A program made the translations under genes and the position numbers. A model generated the notes under the pieces. That model made no database searches. It saw nothing but the letters and a program-made list of their open reading frames with translations, and was not told the DNA's origin. This document shows, piece by piece, positions 51,807 to 62,702 of a DNA stretch of 64,000 bases. Each line of letters begins with the position of its first letter. The first letter of the stretch is position 1. Origin of the DNA: Mesorhizobium sp. (GTDB lineage: Bacteria > Pseudomonadota > Alphaproteobacteria > Rhizobiales > Rhizobiaceae); assembly GCF_017306545.1 (NCBI RefSeq), contig NZ_JAFKID010000011.1, forward strand, positions 105,314-169,313, written 5' to 3'.

Positions 51807-52391
51807 TCAGGCGCCGGCGAGAACGCCTTCGATCTGCCGGGTCACGGCGTCGATATCGGCCATGCCGTCGACGCTCTTCAGACTGCCCTTGGCGTAATAG
51901 TAACCGATGAGCGGCGCCGTCTTCTTGTAATATTCGCGCAGGCGCTCCTCGAACACCTGCGGATTGTCGTCCTTGCGCACCGGCTGGCCGGCCGCTTCGG
52001 CGTCCTTCGCCCGCTTGACGATGCGGCCGACGAGCGCCTTGTCGTCAACGACCAGTTCGACCACGGCATCGAGCTTGAGGTTGCGCTCGGCCAGCATCGC
52101 TTCGACGGCGTCGGCCTGCGGCAGCGTGCGCGGATAACCGTCGAGAATGAAGCCGTTCGCGCAATCGGGCTGGTCGATGCGCTCGGCGACGATGGCGTTG
52201 ACGATGGCGTCCGACACCAGTTCGCCGGCATCCATGACCGCTTTGGCGCGCTTGCCGACCTCGGTGCCGTTCTTCACCGCCGCGCGCAGCATGTCGCCGG
52301 TGGAGAGTTGCGGAACGCCGTTCCGCTCGACGATGCGCTGCGCCTGCGTCCCCTTGCCCGCTCCAGGCGGGCCAAGCAATATCAACCTCAT
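51807..52391 (-). CDS. adk: adenylate kinase
   Basis: A 194-residue nucleoside monophosphate kinase (AMP + ATP to 2 ADP). The P-loop is [10 protein letters not shown] (7-16). The NMP-binding part is [12 protein letters not shown] and [18 protein letters not shown]. It is the short form without a long LID domain, as in many alphaproteobacteria. Its ATG overlaps the secY stop by 4 nt (ATGA). Confidence 0.96.
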   Translation of the reverse strand: MRLILLGPPGAGKGTQAQRIVERNGVPQLSTGDMLRAAVKNGTEVGKRAKAVMDAGELVSDAIVNAIVAERIDQPDCANGFILDGYPRTLPQADAVEAMLAERNLKLDAVVELVVDDKALVGRIVKRAKDAEAAGQPVRKDDNPQVFEERLREYYKKTAPLIGYYYAKGSLKSVDGMADIDAVTRQIEGVLAGA

Positions 52392-53728
52392 CTACCCCTC
52401 TTACCCCCGCGCAGCTTCGACTTCTTGATCAGACCCTCGTACTGGTGCGCGATCAGGTGTCCCTGGATCTGCGCGACCGTGTCGAGCGTAACACTGACAA
52501 CGATCAGAAGCGAAGTGCCACCAAGGTAGAAGGGCACGCCAGTCGCAGCGATCAGATATTCAGGCAGCAGGCAGACGGCGACGAGATAGATGGCACCGAC
52601 GACGGTGATGCGGGTCAGCACATAGTCGATGTAGTCGGCGGTGCGGTCGCCGGGCCGATAGCCCGGAATGAAGCCGGAATGCTTCTTGAGCTGGTCCGCG
52701 GTCTCCTTCGGGTTGAAGACGATGGCGGTGTAGAAGAAGGTGAAGAAGGCGATCATCGCGCCGTAGAAGATCATGTAGAGCGGCTGGCCGTGGCCGAGCG
52801 CAGCAAGCACCGTATTCGCCCAGCCCGGCAGGCTGGTCGTGTTGGAAAAGCCGGCCAGCGTCGCCGGCAGAAGCAGCAGCGAGGAAGCGAAGATCGGCGG
52901 GATGACGCCGGACGTGTTGAGCTTCAACGGCAGGTGCGAGGTATCGCCCTGGAACATGCGGTTGCCGACCTGCCGCTTCGGGTACTGGATCAGCAGCCGG
53001 CGCTGGGCGCGCTCGAAGAAGACGATCAGCGCGACGACGACGATGGACAGGACGATGATGCCCAGGATGACGCCGGTGGACAGCGCTCCGGTGCGGCCCA
53101 TCTCCAGCGTGGCGCTCAAGGCGCGCGGCATGCCGGCGATGATGCCGGCCATGATGATCAGGGACACGCCGTTGCCGATGCCGCGGGCCGTGACCTGCTC
53201 GCCCAGCCACATCAGGAACATGGTGCCGCCGGTCAGGCTGATGACGGTGGAAATCTGGAAGAACAGGCCGGGATCGTTGACGATGCCGTTGCCGCTCTCC
53301 AGGCCGACGGCGATGCCGTAGGACTGGACGATGGCGAGCAGCACGGTGCCGTAGCGCGTGTACTGGTTGATGATCTTGCGCCCCTGCTCTCCCTCCTTCT
53401 TCAAGGCTTCGAGCGAGGGAATGACCGACGTCATCAGCTGCATGATGATGGAGGCGGAAATGTAGGGCATAATGCCCAGCGCGAAGATCGCCATGCGCTG
53501 CACGGCGCCGCCGGCGAACATGTTGAACATGCCGAGCACGCCGCCGCTCTGCTGGTTGAAGGCCTGGGCGAAGGCCTGCGGGTTGATGCCCGGCAGCGGG
53601 ATATAGGTGCCCAACCGATAGACGAGCATCGCACCAAGGGTGAACCAGATGCGCTTCTTGAGTTCCTCGGCCTTGGCGAAGGTCGCGAAATTCAGATTGG
53701 AAGCAAGTTGTTCAGCAGCCGAGGCCAT
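52388..53728 (-). CDS. secY: preprotein translocase subunit SecY
   Basis: A 446-residue protein-conducting channel subunit with ten transmembrane helices. Recognisable parts are [20 protein letters not shown], the plug region [37 protein letters not shown], and GKEPIRPGDRT-like loop seen as [25 protein letters not shown]. It is coupled to adk. The 246-bp gap after rplO holds a 9-bp hairpin AGCGGCCGC/GCGGCCGCT (53906-53929). Confidence 0.97.
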   Translation of the reverse strand: MASAAEQLASNLNFATFAKAEELKKRIWFTLGAMLVYRLGTYIPLPGINPQAFAQAFNQQSGGVLGMFNMFAGGAVQRMAIFALGIMPYISASIIMQLMTSVIPSLEALKKEGEQGRKIINQYTRYGTVLLAIVQSYGIAVGLESGNGIVNDPGLFFQISTVISLTGGTMFLMWLGEQVTARGIGNGVSLIIMAGIIAGMPRALSATLEMGRTGALSTGVILGIIVLSIVVVALIVFFERAQRRLLIQYPKRQVGNRMFQGDTSHLPLKLNTSGVIPPIFASSLLLLPATLAGFSNTTSLPGWANTVLAALGHGQPLYMIFYGAMIAFFTFFYTAIVFNPKETADQLKKHSGFIPGYRPGDRTADYIDYVLTRITVVGAIYLVAVCLLPEYLIAATGVPFYLGGTSLLIVVSVTLDTVAQIQGHLIAHQYEGLIKKSKLRGGKRGR

Positions 53729-53974
53729 GCCTGATTCTCCGCCAGCGCATTCCCGCTTCGCGGAAATGCTCCTTCCTTTTATGTTCTCGCAATTCCGGGC
53801 GGAAAACCGGTTCCCGCTTTCCCTGGAGTTGCTCTAGGTCACGCTGCAAGGGCCCGGATCAGGCAAAGCGCGAAATCGAGATAAGCTTGCAGCCCTGAAT
53901 ATGCAAGCGGCCGCAATGACGCGGCCGCTCGTTTACGGGACGGATCGGGGCGCCGTGCGCCCTGCCCGGCGTTC

Positions 53975-54448
53975 CTACTCGGCGGCCGCCTTCTCGGGCA
54001 GCTTGACCGAACCGCCGGCCTTCTCGATCTTCTCGAGCGCGACCTTGGAAGCGCCGGCAACGTCGAAGGCGACCTTGGCCTTCAACTCGCCGTCCGAGAG
54101 GATGCGCACGCCGTCCTTGGCACGGCGGATGACGCCGGCCTTGACGAGAGCCTCGGCGTTGACCGTTTCCTTGGCGTCGAGCTTCTTGGCGTCGATCGCG
54201 GCCTGGATGCGGGCCAGCGACACCGTCACGAACTCCTTCGCGAAGATGTTCTTGAAGCCGCGCTTCGGCAGGCGGCGATAGAGCGGCATCTGGCCGCCCT
54301 CGAAGCCGTTGATGGCGACGCCCGAACGGGACTTCTGGCCCTTGACGCCGCGGCCGCCGGTCTTGCCGGAGCCGGAGCCGATGCCACGGCCGAGACGCTT
54401 CTTGGAATGGGTCGCGCCTTCGTTGTCACGCAGATCGTTGAGTTTCAT
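53975..54448 (-). CDS. rplO: 50S ribosomal protein L15
   Basis: A 157-residue L15. The Gly-rich N-terminus [27 protein letters not shown] and [11 protein letters not shown] are diagnostic; the extended N-terminus threads into 23S rRNA. It starts 19 bp after rpmD. Confidence 0.96.
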   Translation of the reverse strand: MKLNDLRDNEGATHSKKRLGRGIGSGSGKTGGRGVKGQKSRSGVAINGFEGGQMPLYRRLPKRGFKNIFAKEFVTVSLARIQAAIDAKKLDAKETVNAEALVKAGVIRRAKDGVRILSDGELKAKVAFDVAGASKVALEKIEKAGGSVKLPEKAAAE

Positions 54449-54467
54449 GGTCTTTCTCCTGCGCGCC

Positions 54468-54662
54468 CTACTCTTCCACGACGCGGACGAGGTGGGAAAC
54501 GGCGGCGATCATGCCGCGCACGGAGGGCGTATCCTCCAGCGTGCGCCGCTTGTGCATCTTGTTCAGACCGAGTCCGACCAGCGTGGCGCGCTGTTCCTTC
54601 GGCCGGCGGATCGGCGAGCCGATCTGTTCGACGATGAGGGTCTTGGCAGCTTTCTTGGCCAT
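54468..54662 (-). CDS. rpmD: 50S ribosomal protein L30
   Basis: A 64-residue L30. The family core [37 protein letters not shown] is complete and ends in SHLVRVVEE. It lies 18 bp after rpsE and 19 bp before rplO, all clearly cotranscribed. Confidence 0.95.
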   Translation of the reverse strand: MAKKAAKTLIVEQIGSPIRRPKEQRATLVGLGLNKMHKRRTLEDTPSVRGMIAAVSHLVRVVEE

Positions 54663-54680
54663 TTTCGTGGTCCTTCCAGC

Positions 54681-55244
54681 TTACTCTTCAGCCGCAACGG
54701 CAGTGCCGCGGCGGGCCTGAAGGGTCGAATACTTGATGCCGCGCGCGGCAGCCACATCCTTCGGATGCATCTGGTTCTTCAGCGCGTCGAACGTGGCGCG
54801 AACCATGTTGTACGGGTTCGAGGAGCCCATCGACTTGGCGACCACGTCGTGCATGCCCAGCGTCTCGAACACGGCGCGCATCGGACCGCCGGCGATGATG
54901 CCGGTACCGACCTTGGCCGAGCGCAGCAGAACCTTGCCGGCGCCCCAGCGGCCTTCGACGTCGTGATGCAGCGTGCGGCCGGAGCGCAGCGGCACGAAGA
55001 TCATGTCGCGCTTGGCCGACTCGGTCGCCTTGCGGATGGCTTCCGGCACTTCGCGCGCCTTGCCATGGCCGAAGCCGACGCGGCCCTTCTGGTCGCCGAC
55101 GACGACGAGGGCTGCGAAGCCGAAGCGACGGCCACCCTTGACCACCTTGGCGACGCGGTTGATGTGTACGAGCTTGTCGACGATGCCGTCGTCGCGCTCC
55201 TCACGGTCGCGGCCGCGGCCGCGTTCCCTGGGTTCCTGTGCCAT
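54681..55244 (-). CDS. rpsE: 30S ribosomal protein S5
   Basis: A 187-residue S5, important for decoding accuracy. The charged N-terminus [46 protein letters not shown] and the later [18 protein letters not shown] are conserved. ATG 55244 (CAGGAT just before) gives the family start; the longer frame adds ten unlikely residues. A 149-bp gap separates it from rplR. Confidence 0.96.
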   Translation of the reverse strand: MAQEPRERGRGRDREERDDGIVDKLVHINRVAKVVKGGRRFGFAALVVVGDQKGRVGFGHGKAREVPEAIRKATESAKRDMIFVPLRSGRTLHHDVEGRWGAGKVLLRSAKVGTGIIAGGPMRAVFETLGMHDVVAKSMGSSNPYNMVRATFDALKNQMHPKDVAAARGIKYSTLQARRGTAVAAEE

Positions 55245-55393
55245 ATCCTGGTCCTTGTTCTTTTCCGGTAGCACGGGCTGCTGAAATGCCGGCGCCCCGT
55301 TTCGGGGTCGCCGGCGGCGAAATCGCGCTCCCTGTGAACGATCCCGGCGTAAAAGTCAGCAACTTTTTTGCCAGAACCGCCGAAGAAGCGATT

Positions 55394-55753
55394 TTAGAAG
55401 CTCAAACCGCCTTCGCGGGCTGCCTCGGCCAGCGCCTTGACGCGGCCGTGATAGATGTAGGCGCCACGGTCGAAGACGACTTCCTTGACGCCGGCCTTGA
55501 CGGCGCGCTCGGCGACCAGCTTGCCGATCGCGGCGGCAGCGGCGGAATCGGCGCCCGTCTTCTTGCCGGCCTTGAAATCCTTCTCCAGCGTCGAGGCGGC
55601 GGCCACGGTATGGCCCTTCGCGTCATCGATCACCTGGGCGTAGATGTTCTTGGAGGTGCGGTGCACCGAAAGACGCGGACGGTCGCCGGCGACCTTCTTG
55701 ATCTGGCGGCGGATGCGCTGCGCGCGCTTCTGGATAGCGGCCTTGTCTGCCAT
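55394..55753 (-). CDS. rplR: 50S ribosomal protein L18
   Basis: A 119-residue L18, which binds 5S rRNA with L5. [34 protein letters not shown] and [26 protein letters not shown] are typical and complete. It begins after a 165-bp gap that holds the second copy of the 8-mer hairpin. Confidence 0.96.
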   Translation of the reverse strand: MADKAAIQKRAQRIRRQIKKVAGDRPRLSVHRTSKNIYAQVIDDAKGHTVAAASTLEKDFKAGKKTGADSAAAAAIGKLVAERAVKAGVKEVVFDRGAYIYHGRVKALAEAAREGGLSF

Positions 55754-55835
55754 GGTCTGTTCCTGCCTTCATAAACCGGGGTCTGCCGTATGCGGTAGCA
55801 TTGCTCCCGCGACAAATCCCCGTGGCGTTGAATCT

Positions 55836-55918
55836 TAAGGGAGTAAGGGAATAAGGCAGTAGGGCAATATGTGTGCCCTTGTTGTTGCCTTACTCCCCTA
55901 TTCCCCTATTGCCTTAAA
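55836..55918. repeat. second inverted array of degenerate 8-mers, after rplF
   Basis: The left arm (55836-55867) reads TAAGGGAG, TAAGGGAA, TAAGGCAG, TAGGGCAA. The right arm (55882-55913) reads TTGTTGCC, TTACTCCC, CTATTCCC, CTATTGCC, followed by TTAAAT up to the rplF stop. Unit, order and position relative to the upstream stop codon match the copy at 51151-51233. Confidence 0.85.
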
Positions 55919-56452
55919 TTACTTCTTCTTGCCTTCCTTGCGCACGATGCGCTCGCCGGCATAGCGCACGCCCTTGCCCTTGTAGGGCTCAGGACCGCGA
56001 TATTCGCGGATCTCGGCGGCGACCTGGCCGACCTGCTGCTTGTCGATGCCGACAACGCTGATCTCGGTCGGCTTCGGCGTCGAGATGGTGATGCCGGCCG
56101 GCGTCTTGTAGACGACGTCGTGCGAGAAGCCGAGCGCCAGCTGCAAATCCTTGCCCTGCATGGCGGCGCGGTAGCCGACGCCGGTGATCTCGAGCTTCTT
56201 TTCGAAGCCGTCCTTCACGCCGGTCAGGATGTTGACGATCTGCGTGCGCGACATGCCCCACTTGGAGCGCGCGTCCTTGGACTCGTCACGCGGCTGGACG
56301 GCGATGTGGCCGTCTTCCATCTTGACCAGAACCTCGTCGTTGACGACGAATTTCAGCTCGCCCTTCGGGCCCTTGGCCGTGACGGTCTGGCCGTTGACCG
56401 AAGCGGTCACGCCCTGCGGTACCGAGACCGGTTTCTTTCCAATACGAGACAT
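55919..56452 (-). CDS. rplF: 50S ribosomal protein L6
   Basis: A 177-residue L6 with two related domains. [33 protein letters not shown] opens it, and the second half ends with the rRNA-binding [24 protein letters not shown]. It starts 38 bp after rpsH. A repeat hairpin directly follows its stop codon. Confidence 0.97.
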   Translation of the reverse strand: MSRIGKKPVSVPQGVTASVNGQTVTAKGPKGELKFVVNDEVLVKMEDGHIAVQPRDESKDARSKWGMSRTQIVNILTGVKDGFEKKLEITGVGYRAAMQGKDLQLALGFSHDVVYKTPAGITISTPKPTEISVVGIDKQQVGQVAAEIREYRGPEPYKGKGVRYAGERIVRKEGKKK

Positions 56453-56490
56453 CTTCGTCTCCTCGCTTCTTATCAGTTGCCTCTACCGGA

Positions 56491-56889
56491 TCAGACGATC
56501 TGGCAGAGCACTTCGCCGCCGACGTTCTGCTCGCGCGCCTCGTGATCGGCCATCACACCCTTCGGCGTCGAAAGAATGGCGATACCAAGGCCGTTGGCGA
56601 CCTGCGGGATGGACTTGGCCGAAACATAGACGCGGCGGCCCGGCTTGGAGACGCGGGAAATGTCGCGCACCACCGGATTGCCGTCGAAATACTTCAGTTC
56701 GATCTCGATTTCGGACTTGCCGTTGTCGAAATCGGTCTGGCTGTAGTCGCGGATGTAGCCTTCCGCCTTCAGCACGTCGAGAACGCGGGCGCGCAGGCGC
56801 GAGGCCGGCGTCGAAACGCTCGACTTCTTGCGGCCGTAGGCGTTGCGGATGCGGGTCAGCATATCGCCGAGAGGATCGCTCAGTGACAT
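56491..56889 (-). CDS. rpsH: 30S ribosomal protein S8
   Basis: A 132-residue S8, a primary 16S rRNA binder. [42 protein letters not shown] and the C-terminal [31 protein letters not shown] are intact. It lies 12 bp after rpsN. Confidence 0.97.
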   Translation of the reverse strand: MSLSDPLGDMLTRIRNAYGRKKSSVSTPASRLRARVLDVLKAEGYIRDYSQTDFDNGKSEIEIELKYFDGNPVVRDISRVSKPGRRVYVSAKSIPQVANGLGIAILSTPKGVMADHEAREQNVGGEVLCQIV

Positions 56890-56901
56890 CTTTCAGTCTC
56901 C

Positions 56902-57207
56902 TTACCAGCTCGACTTGACCAGGCCCGGAACCTGTCCGGTATTGCCGAGGTCGCGCAGCGCGATACGCGACAGGCCCAGCTTGCGGTAATACGCACGCGG
57001 ACGGCCGGTCACTTCGCAACGGTTGCGGATGCGGATCTTGGCCGAATTGCGCGGCAGCGCCGACAGCTTCAGCTGGGCGCGGAAACGCTCGTCCATCGGC
57101 TTGGACTGATCCATGATGATCGCCTTCAGAGCGGCGCGCTTGCCGGCATACTGCGCGGCGAGCTTACGGCGGCGATTGTTCTTCTCAACTGAGCTGGTCT
57201 TTGCCAT
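56902..57207 (-). CDS. rpsN: 30S ribosomal protein S14
   Basis: A 101-residue S14 of the long form. Only one cysteine remains ([20 protein letters not shown]), so it is the zinc-free type. [16 protein letters not shown]-like start seen as [15 protein letters not shown] fits ATG 57207; longer frames upstream run into rplE. It ends in GLVKSSW. Confidence 0.96.
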   Translation of the reverse strand: MAKTSSVEKNNRRRKLAAQYAGKRAALKAIIMDQSKPMDERFRAQLKLSALPRNSAKIRIRNRCEVTGRPRAYYRKLGLSRIALRDLGNTGQVPGLVKSSW

Positions 57208-57233
57208 TTCAGATTTTCCTTTGCTCGCTGCCG

Positions 57234-57806
57234 TTACTGGCGGAAGGGGAAGTTGAAGGCCTTGAGCAAAGCCCTGGCCTCGTCGTCCGTCTTCGCAGTC
57301 GTACAAACGATGATGTCCATGCCCCAGATCTGATCGACCTTGTCGTAGTTGATCTCCGGGAACACGATGTGCTCCTTGATGCCCATGGCGTAGTTGCCAC
57401 GGCCGTCGAAGCTCTTCGGGTTCAGGCCGCGGAAGTCGCGAACGCGCGGCAGCGCGATGTTGACCAGACGGTCGAGGAACTCGTACATGCGCTCTGCGCG
57501 CAGCGTCACCTTGGTGCCGATCGGCATGTGCTCGCGCACCTTGAAGGTGGCGATCGACTTGCGCGCGCGGGTCACGACGGCCTTCTGGCCGGCGATCAGC
57601 GACAGGTCCTCGGAGGCGACGGTCGGCTTCTTGGAATCGCCCGTGGCCTCGCCGACACCCATGTTCAGCACGATCTTGTCGAGACGCGGGATCTGCATCT
57701 CGTTGTCGTACTTGAACTGTTCCTGCAACGCCTTGCGGATGGTCTCGTTGTAGACCTTCTTCAGGCGCGGCGTGTTGTTGGCTTGCGCCTGCGCTGCCTT
57801 AGCCAT
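57234..57806 (-). CDS. rplE: 50S ribosomal protein L5
   Basis: A 190-residue L5, part of the 5S rRNA protuberance. [46 protein letters not shown] and the C-terminal [26 protein letters not shown] are characteristic. Its start overlaps the rplX end by 8 bp, indicating translational coupling. Confidence 0.97.
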   Translation of the reverse strand: MAKAAQAQANNTPRLKKVYNETIRKALQEQFKYDNEMQIPRLDKIVLNMGVGEATGDSKKPTVASEDLSLIAGQKAVVTRARKSIATFKVREHMPIGTKVTLRAERMYEFLDRLVNIALPRVRDFRGLNPKSFDGRGNYAMGIKEHIVFPEINYDKVDQIWGMDIIVCTTAKTDDEARALLKAFNFPFRQ

Positions 57807-58113
57807 TGATCGTTTCTCCCGAGCGCTTGGCGAAGCGCACCTTCTTGCCGTCCTTCTCGAACTTGAAGCCGACGCGGGTCGGCTTGCCGTCCTTGGGATC
57901 GGCAACGGCGAGGTTCGAAAGATGGATCGGCGCTTCCTTGCGAATGAGGCCGCCCTCCTGCGCCTGGGTCTGGCGCTGGTGGCGGATGACGATGTTGATG
58001 CCGCGCACGATGGCGGTGTCTTCCTTCGGCTGCACGGACACGACTTCGCCGGAGCGGCCCTTGTCCTTGCCGGAAAGCACGACGACCTTGTCGCCCTTAC
58101 GGATCTTCTGCAT
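57799..58113 (-). CDS. rplX: 50S ribosomal protein L24
   Basis: A 104-residue L24, an assembly initiator of the 50S subunit. The KOW motif is [23 protein letters not shown], followed by [33 protein letters not shown]. It lies 12 bp after rplN and overlaps rplE. Confidence 0.96.
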   Translation of the reverse strand: MQKIRKGDKVVVLSGKDKGRSGEVVSVQPKEDTAIVRGINIVIRHQRQTQAQEGGLIRKEAPIHLSNLAVADPKDGKPTRVGFKFEKDGKKVRFAKRSGETING

Positions 58114-58125
58114 TTGTCCGGCTCC

Positions 58126-58494
58126 TTACAGCACTTCGGGGGCCAGCGAGATGATCTTCATGTGGTTCTTGGCGCGAAGCTCGCGCGGAACCGGGCCGAA
58201 GATACGCGTGCCCACCGGCTCTTTCTTGTTGTCGACGAGAACGGCCGCGTTCTTGTCGAAACGGATCACGCTGCCGTCGGGACGGCGGATGTCCTTGGCG
58301 GTACGAACCACCACGGCCTTCATCACGTCGCCCTTCTTCACGCGGCCGCGCGGAATGGCTTCCTTGATCGACACCACGATGATGTCGCCGACGGACGCAT
58401 ACTTCCGCTTCGAGCCGCCCAGCACCTTGATGCACATGACACGGCGCGCGCCGGAATTGTCGGCAACGTCCAGGTTAGTTTGCATCTGAATCAT
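58126..58494 (-). CDS. rplN: 50S ribosomal protein L14
   Basis: A 122-residue L14 at the subunit interface. [33 protein letters not shown] and [34 protein letters not shown] are near-invariant in the family. A 71-bp gap separates it from rpsQ. Confidence 0.97.
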   Translation of the reverse strand: MIQMQTNLDVADNSGARRVMCIKVLGGSKRKYASVGDIIVVSIKEAIPRGRVKKGDVMKAVVVRTAKDIRRPDGSVIRFDKNAAVLVDNKKEPVGTRIFGPVPRELRAKNHMKIISLAPEVL

Positions 58495-58565
58495 GACTGG
58501 CCGCCTTCTTCTCTTCTAACGGGACGGGCGCACCGCCCTTCCCCGGTCTGTCCAAAATTCGTTTC

Positions 58566-58820
58566 TTACGCCTGGGCCTGTTCGGCCTGCTCGGCGGTGA
58601 CGACAACCCAGCGCTTGTCCTTGGAGATCGGAGCCGACTCCTGGATGAACACGGTGTCGCCGACCTTGTGGGCGTTGTTCTCGTCGTGCGCCTTGTACTT
58701 CTTCGACATACGCACGGTCTTCTTCATCACCGGGTGCGTGAAGCGACGCTCGACCTTCACGACGACGGTCTTTTCGTTCTTGTCGCTGACGACGACGCCC
58801 TGCAGGATGCGCTTCGGCAT
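58566..58820 (-). CDS. rpsQ: 30S ribosomal protein S17
   Basis: An 84-residue S17 that binds 16S rRNA helices 7 and 11. [49 protein letters not shown] is diagnostic, and the OB-fold core ends at [13 protein letters not shown]. It lies 10 bp after rpmC. Confidence 0.96.
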   Translation of the reverse strand: MPKRILQGVVVSDKNEKTVVVKVERRFTHPVMKKTVRMSKKYKAHDENNAHKVGDTVFIQESAPISKDKRWVVVTAEQAEQAQA

Positions 58821-58830
58821 GGTCTTGTCC

Positions 58831-59031
58831 TTAAGCCTTCTTGGCCGCTGCCTTCTCGGCAGCGATGGTCTTGATGCGGGCGATGTCCTTGCGGACCTGC
58901 TGCACGCGGGCGGTCTTCTCCAGCTGGCCGGTGGCCTTCTGGAAGCGCAGGTTGAACTGCTCCTTCTTCAGGGCCGCCAAGTCGTCGGCGAGCTGATCCT
59001 GGGTCTTCGAACGGAGTTCTTCGGCTTTCAT
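58831..59031 (-). CDS. rpmC: 50S ribosomal protein L29
   Basis: A 66-residue L29, a two-helix protein by the exit tunnel. [38 protein letters not shown] and [16 protein letters not shown] are present, with an Ala/Lys-rich tail. ATG 59031 lies 11 bp after the rplP stop; the longer frame is inside rplP. Confidence 0.95.
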   Translation of the reverse strand: MKAEELRSKTQDQLADDLAALKKEQFNLRFQKATGQLEKTARVQQVRKDIARIKTIAAEKAAAKKA

Positions 59032-59042
59032 CTTCGGCGTCC

Positions 59043-59456
59043 TTATTCGGCGATGCGCTGCACGAAGCGCGTGCGGACCGACAGCTTGGCCGCGCCGAGG
59101 CGCAGCGCCTCGCGGGCAGTCTCTTCCGGCACGCCGTCGATCTCGAACATGATGCGGCCGGGCTTGACGCGGCAGGCCCAGTAATCGATCGCGCCCTTGC
59201 CCTTGCCCATGCGGACTTCGGTCGGCTTCGACGTCACCGGAACGTCCGGGAACACGCGGATCCACACACGGCCGGCGCGCTTCATCTCGCGGGTGATCGC
59301 GCGGCGGGCCGCCTCGATCTCGCGCGCGGTGACGCGGTTCGGCTCCAGCGCCTTCAGCCCGAAGCCGCCGAAATCCAGGTTGGTGCCGCCCTTGGCGGTC
59401 CCATGGATGCGACCCTTGAACTGCTTGCGGAACTTTGTGCGCTTTGGCTGCAGCAT
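59043..59456 (-). CDS. rplP: 50S ribosomal protein L16
   Basis: A 137-residue L16, near the A-site of the peptidyl-transferase region. [19 protein letters not shown] and [27 protein letters not shown] are diagnostic. A 79-bp gap follows rpsC. Confidence 0.97.
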   Translation of the reverse strand: MLQPKRTKFRKQFKGRIHGTAKGGTNLDFGGFGLKALEPNRVTAREIEAARRAITREMKRAGRVWIRVFPDVPVTSKPTEVRMGKGKGAIDYWACRVKPGRIMFEIDGVPEETAREALRLGAAKLSVRTRFVQRIAE

Positions 59457-59535
59457 AGTCCTAACTCCAAATTCTCTCTTTTAGCGTGGTCTTGTCCAGA
59501 AACCGGTGTCCGGTTTCCGGGACCGCGCATTATGC

Positions 59536-60249
59536 TCAGGCGTTTTCGCGACGGCGCGCGCCCGAACGCTCGCCAGCGTGATCGCCCTCGGTGGCACGGC
59601 GCTCCGAAGCCATCGGGTCGTGCTCGAGGATCTCGCCCTTGAACACCCAGACCTTGACGCCGCAGATGCCGTAGGCGGTGTGCGCCTCGGCCGTGCCGTA
59701 GTCGACATCGGCGCGCAGCGTGTGCAGCGGAACGCGGCCTTCGCGATACCACTCCATGCGCGCAATCTCGGCGCCGCCGAGACGGCCGGCGCAGTTGATG
59801 CGGATGCCCTCGGCGCCGAGACGCATGGCCGACTGCACGGCGCGCTTCATGGCGCGGCGGAACGCAATGCGGCGCTCGAGCTGCTGGGCGATCGACTGCG
59901 CGATCAGCGTGGCGTCCGTCTCCGGCTTGCGCACCTCGACGATGTTGAGGTGGGTCTCGGACTTCGTCATCTCGGTCAGCTTCTTGCGCAGCTTCTCGAT
60001 GTCGGCGCCCTTCTTGCCGATGATCAGGCCAGGACGCGCCGCGTGGATGGTGACGCGGCACTTCTTGTGCGGACGCTCGATGACGATCTTGGAGATCGCG
60101 GCCTGCTTGAGTTCCTTCTCAAGATATTCGCGGATCTTCAGGTCCTCGTGCAGCAGCTTGCCGTAGTCGCCGGTGTTGGCGTACCAGCGCGAATCCCAGG
60201 TGCGGTTGATGCCGAGGCGCAGCCCGATCGGATTGATTTTCTGGCCCAT
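59536..60249 (-). CDS. rpsC: 30S ribosomal protein S3
   Basis: A 237-residue S3, which helps unwind mRNA at the entry site. The KH motif region [29 protein letters not shown] and the C-terminal domain [34 protein letters not shown] are complete. Its ATG shares one base with the rplV stop (TGATG). Confidence 0.97.
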   Translation of the reverse strand: MGQKINPIGLRLGINRTWDSRWYANTGDYGKLLHEDLKIREYLEKELKQAAISKIVIERPHKKCRVTIHAARPGLIIGKKGADIEKLRKKLTEMTKSETHLNIVEVRKPETDATLIAQSIAQQLERRIAFRRAMKRAVQSAMRLGAEGIRINCAGRLGGAEIARMEWYREGRVPLHTLRADVDYGTAEAHTAYGICGVKVWVFKGEILEHDPMASERRATEGDHAGERSGARRRENA

Positions 60250-60638
60250 CAGGCGGCCTCCCCTTTCTCTTCCACTTCACGAACGACGATCGTGAGGTGT
60301 GAAAACGGCTTCTCGATGCGGCTTGCGCGACCGCGGCCACGAGCGTGGAAACGCTTCATGACGATCGACTTGCCGACATAGGCCTCTGCCACCACCAGCG
60401 CATCGACGTCGAGGTCGTGGTTGTTCTCCGCGTTGGCGATCGCCGACTCCAGCGTCTTCTTGACGGTGCCGGAAATGCGCTTGCGCGAGAATTCGAGGTT
60501 GCTCAGCGCAGCCGCCACCTTCTTGCCGCGGATCATGGCGGCAACCAGGTTCAGCTTCTGCGGGCTGATGCGGATCGTGCGCAGGACCGCGCGCGCCTCA
60601 TTGTCGGCGAGCTTGCGCGGTGCTTTGGCCTTGCCCAT
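60249..60638 (-). CDS. rplV: 50S ribosomal protein L22
   Basis: A 129-residue L22 whose hairpin lines the exit tunnel. [31 protein letters not shown] and the loop [26 protein letters not shown] (macrolide region) are conserved. It starts 2 bp after rpsS. Confidence 0.97.
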   Translation of the reverse strand: MGKAKAPRKLADNEARAVLRTIRISPQKLNLVAAMIRGKKVAAALSNLEFSRKRISGTVKKTLESAIANAENNHDLDVDALVVAEAYVGKSIVMKRFHARGRGRASRIEKPFSHLTIVVREVEEKGEAA

Positions 60639-60640
60639 CG

Positions 60641-60919
60641 TTACTTCCTCTTTGCCTTCTTGTCCGCGCCGTGGCCGTAATAGGTACGGGTGGGAGCGAA
60701 CTCACCGAACTTGTGGCCGACCATGTCCTCGTTCACGGAAACGGGAACATGCTTCTGGCCGTTGTAGACGCCGAAGGTGAGGCCGACGAACTGCGGCAGG
60801 ATGGTGGAGCGACGGCTCCACATCTTGATCACTTCGTTGCGGCCGCCATCACGGACTTTGTCTGCCTTCTTCAGCAGATAGCCGTCGACAAACGGGCCTT
60901 TCCAGACTGAACGTGTCAC
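60641..60919 (-). CDS. rpsS: 30S ribosomal protein S19
   Basis: A 92-residue S19 of the 30S head. [69 protein letters not shown] is nearly invariant. It lies 15 bp after rplB. Confidence 0.97.
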   Translation of the reverse strand: MTRSVWKGPFVDGYLLKKADKVRDGGRNEVIKMWSRRSTILPQFVGLTFGVYNGQKHVPVSVNEDMVGHKFGEFAPTRTYYGHGADKKAKRK

Positions 60920-60934
60920 TTCAGCTACCTCTTC

Positions 60935-61768
60935 TTAGCTCTTGCGCGCGTGGCGCGAGCGCACGATGAACTTGTCGGTCGACTTGTTCGACCGCGTCTT
61001 CTTGCCCTTGGTCGGCTTGCCCCACGGGGTGACCGGGTGGCGGCCGCCCGAGGTGCGGCCTTCGCCGCCGCCGTGCGGGTGGTCGACCGGGTTCATCACG
61101 ACGCCGCGGTTGTGCGGGCGCTTGCCGCGCCAGACCGTGCGACCGGCCTTGCCGTCGTTGATGTTGCCGTGGTCCGGGTTCGACACCGCACCGATGGTGG
61201 CGAAGCACGAACCGTGGACGATGCGCTGCTCGCCCGAGTTCAGGCGCAGGATCGCCATGCCCTGGTCGCGGCCGACGAGCTGGGCGTAGGCACCGGCCGA
61301 ACGGGCGACCTGGCCGCCCTTGCCCGGCTTCAGCTCGATGTTGTGGACGATGGTGCCGACCGGCATGGCCGAGAGCGGCATCGCGTTGCCCGGCTTCACG
61401 TCGGCGGCCATCGAGGCCACGACCTTGTCGCCGGCAGCGAGGCGCTGCGGGGCGATGATGTAGTTCAGCTCGCCGTCCTCATACTTGATGAGGGCAATGA
61501 AGGCGGTGCGGTTCGGGTCGTATTCGATACGCTCGACGGTGCCCACGACATCCAGCTTGCGGCGCATGAAGTCGATGATGCGGTACGAACGCTTGTGACC
61601 GCCGCCGATGAAGCGCGCCGTGATGCGGCCGTAGTTGTTGCGGCCGCCCGACTTGGTCAGGCCCTCGGTCAGACCCTTGACGGGCTTGCCCTTGTAGAGC
61701 CCCGAGCGGTCGACGATGACGAGCTGGCGGGTGCTCGGCGTGATCGGGTTAAAGTGTTTCAAAGCCAT
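60935..61768 (-). CDS. rplB: 50S ribosomal protein L2
   Basis: A 277-residue L2, required for subunit association and peptidyl transfer. [17 protein letters not shown] and the C-terminal [39 protein letters not shown], with the functionally important histidine in DHPHGGGEG, are present. It starts 23 bp after rplW. Confidence 0.97.
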   Translation of the reverse strand: MALKHFNPITPSTRQLVIVDRSGLYKGKPVKGLTEGLTKSGGRNNYGRITARFIGGGHKRSYRIIDFMRRKLDVVGTVERIEYDPNRTAFIALIKYEDGELNYIIAPQRLAAGDKVVASMAADVKPGNAMPLSAMPVGTIVHNIELKPGKGGQVARSAGAYAQLVGRDQGMAILRLNSGEQRIVHGSCFATIGAVSNPDHGNINDGKAGRTVWRGKRPHNRGVVMNPVDHPHGGGEGRTSGGRHPVTPWGKPTKGKKTRSNKSTDKFIVRSRHARKS

Positions 61769-61791
61769 TTTCTTGTCCTCAGCGCCCTAGC

Positions 61792-62085
61792 TCAAAGACC
61801 GGTCGCGACGTCGATCGACTGGCCGTCGGCCAGCGTCACGACTGCCTTCTTGACGTCGCCCTGACGGCCGACCGTGCCGCGGAAGCGCTTGACCTTGCCC
61901 TTGCGCACCAGCGTGTTGACGGCGGTGACCTTGACGCCGAACAGCGCCTCGACGGCCGCCTTGATCTCCGGCTTCGACGCCTTCTTGGCGACGTTGAAGA
62001 CCACCTGGTTCTGCTCCGACGCCATGGTCGACTTTTCGGTGATCGCCGGCGAGACGATCACATCGTAGTGACGAAGGTCGGTCAT
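61792..62085 (-). CDS. rplW: 50S ribosomal protein L23
   Basis: A 97-residue L23, the docking site for trigger factor and [58 protein letters not shown] is typical. Its ATG overlaps the rplD stop as ATGA. Confidence 0.96.
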   Translation of the reverse strand: MTDLRHYDVIVSPAITEKSTMASEQNQVVFNVAKKASKPEIKAAVEALFGVKVTAVNTLVRKGKVKRFRGTVGRQGDVKKAVVTLADGQSIDVATGL

Positions 62086-62702
62086 TTGAAGCGCTCCTCG
62101 AGGGCCTCGATCGCCGCCTTGGAAAGGACCAGCGTGCCGCGGCGCAGGATGTCGTAGACGTTGATGCCCTGGATCGGCAGCACGTCGATGTTCGGAATGT
62201 TGGCAGCGGCCTTCTTGAAGCCCTGGTCCAGTTCGGCGCCGCCGATGAACAGAGCGTTGGTGAGGCCGAGCGTGGCGAAGTTGGCCGCCAGCGCCTTGGT
62301 CTTGGCCTCGGTCAGCTTCAGATCGTCGACGACGATGATCGAAGCCGCCTTGGCCTTGGCCGACAGCGCATGCTTGAGGCCGAGAGCGCGGACCTTCTTG
62401 GGCAGGTCGTGCTCATGGCTGCGGGCCACCGGGCCATGCGCCTTGCCGCCGCCGCGAAACTGCGGAGCGCGCGCCGAATGGTGACGGGCGCGGCCGGTGC
62501 CCTTCTGCTTGTACATCTTGGCGCCGGTGCGGGCGATGTCCGCGCGGCCCTTGGCCTGGTGGGTGCCCTGCTGCTTCTTGGCCAACTGCCAGCGCACGAC
62601 GCGCTGAAGAATGTCCTCGCGCGGGTCGAGACCGAAGATCTCGTCGGAGAGCTTGACGTTGCCGGCTTCCTTGCCGGCGAGCGTGGTGATCTTGATGTCC
62701 AT
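62082..62702 (-). CDS. rplD: 50S ribosomal protein L4
   Basis: A 206-residue L4, an exit-tunnel protein that in some bacteria also autoregulates this operon. The tunnel loop [46 protein letters not shown] is present. It shares one base with the rplC stop (TAATG) and overlaps rplW. Confidence 0.97.
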   Translation of the reverse strand: MDIKITTLAGKEAGNVKLSDEIFGLDPREDILQRVVRWQLAKKQQGTHQAKGRADIARTGAKMYKQKGTGRARHHSARAPQFRGGGKAHGPVARSHEHDLPKKVRALGLKHALSAKAKAASIIVVDDLKLTEAKTKALAANFATLGLTNALFIGGAELDQGFKKAAANIPNIDVLPIQGINVYDILRRGTLVLSKAAIEALEERFK

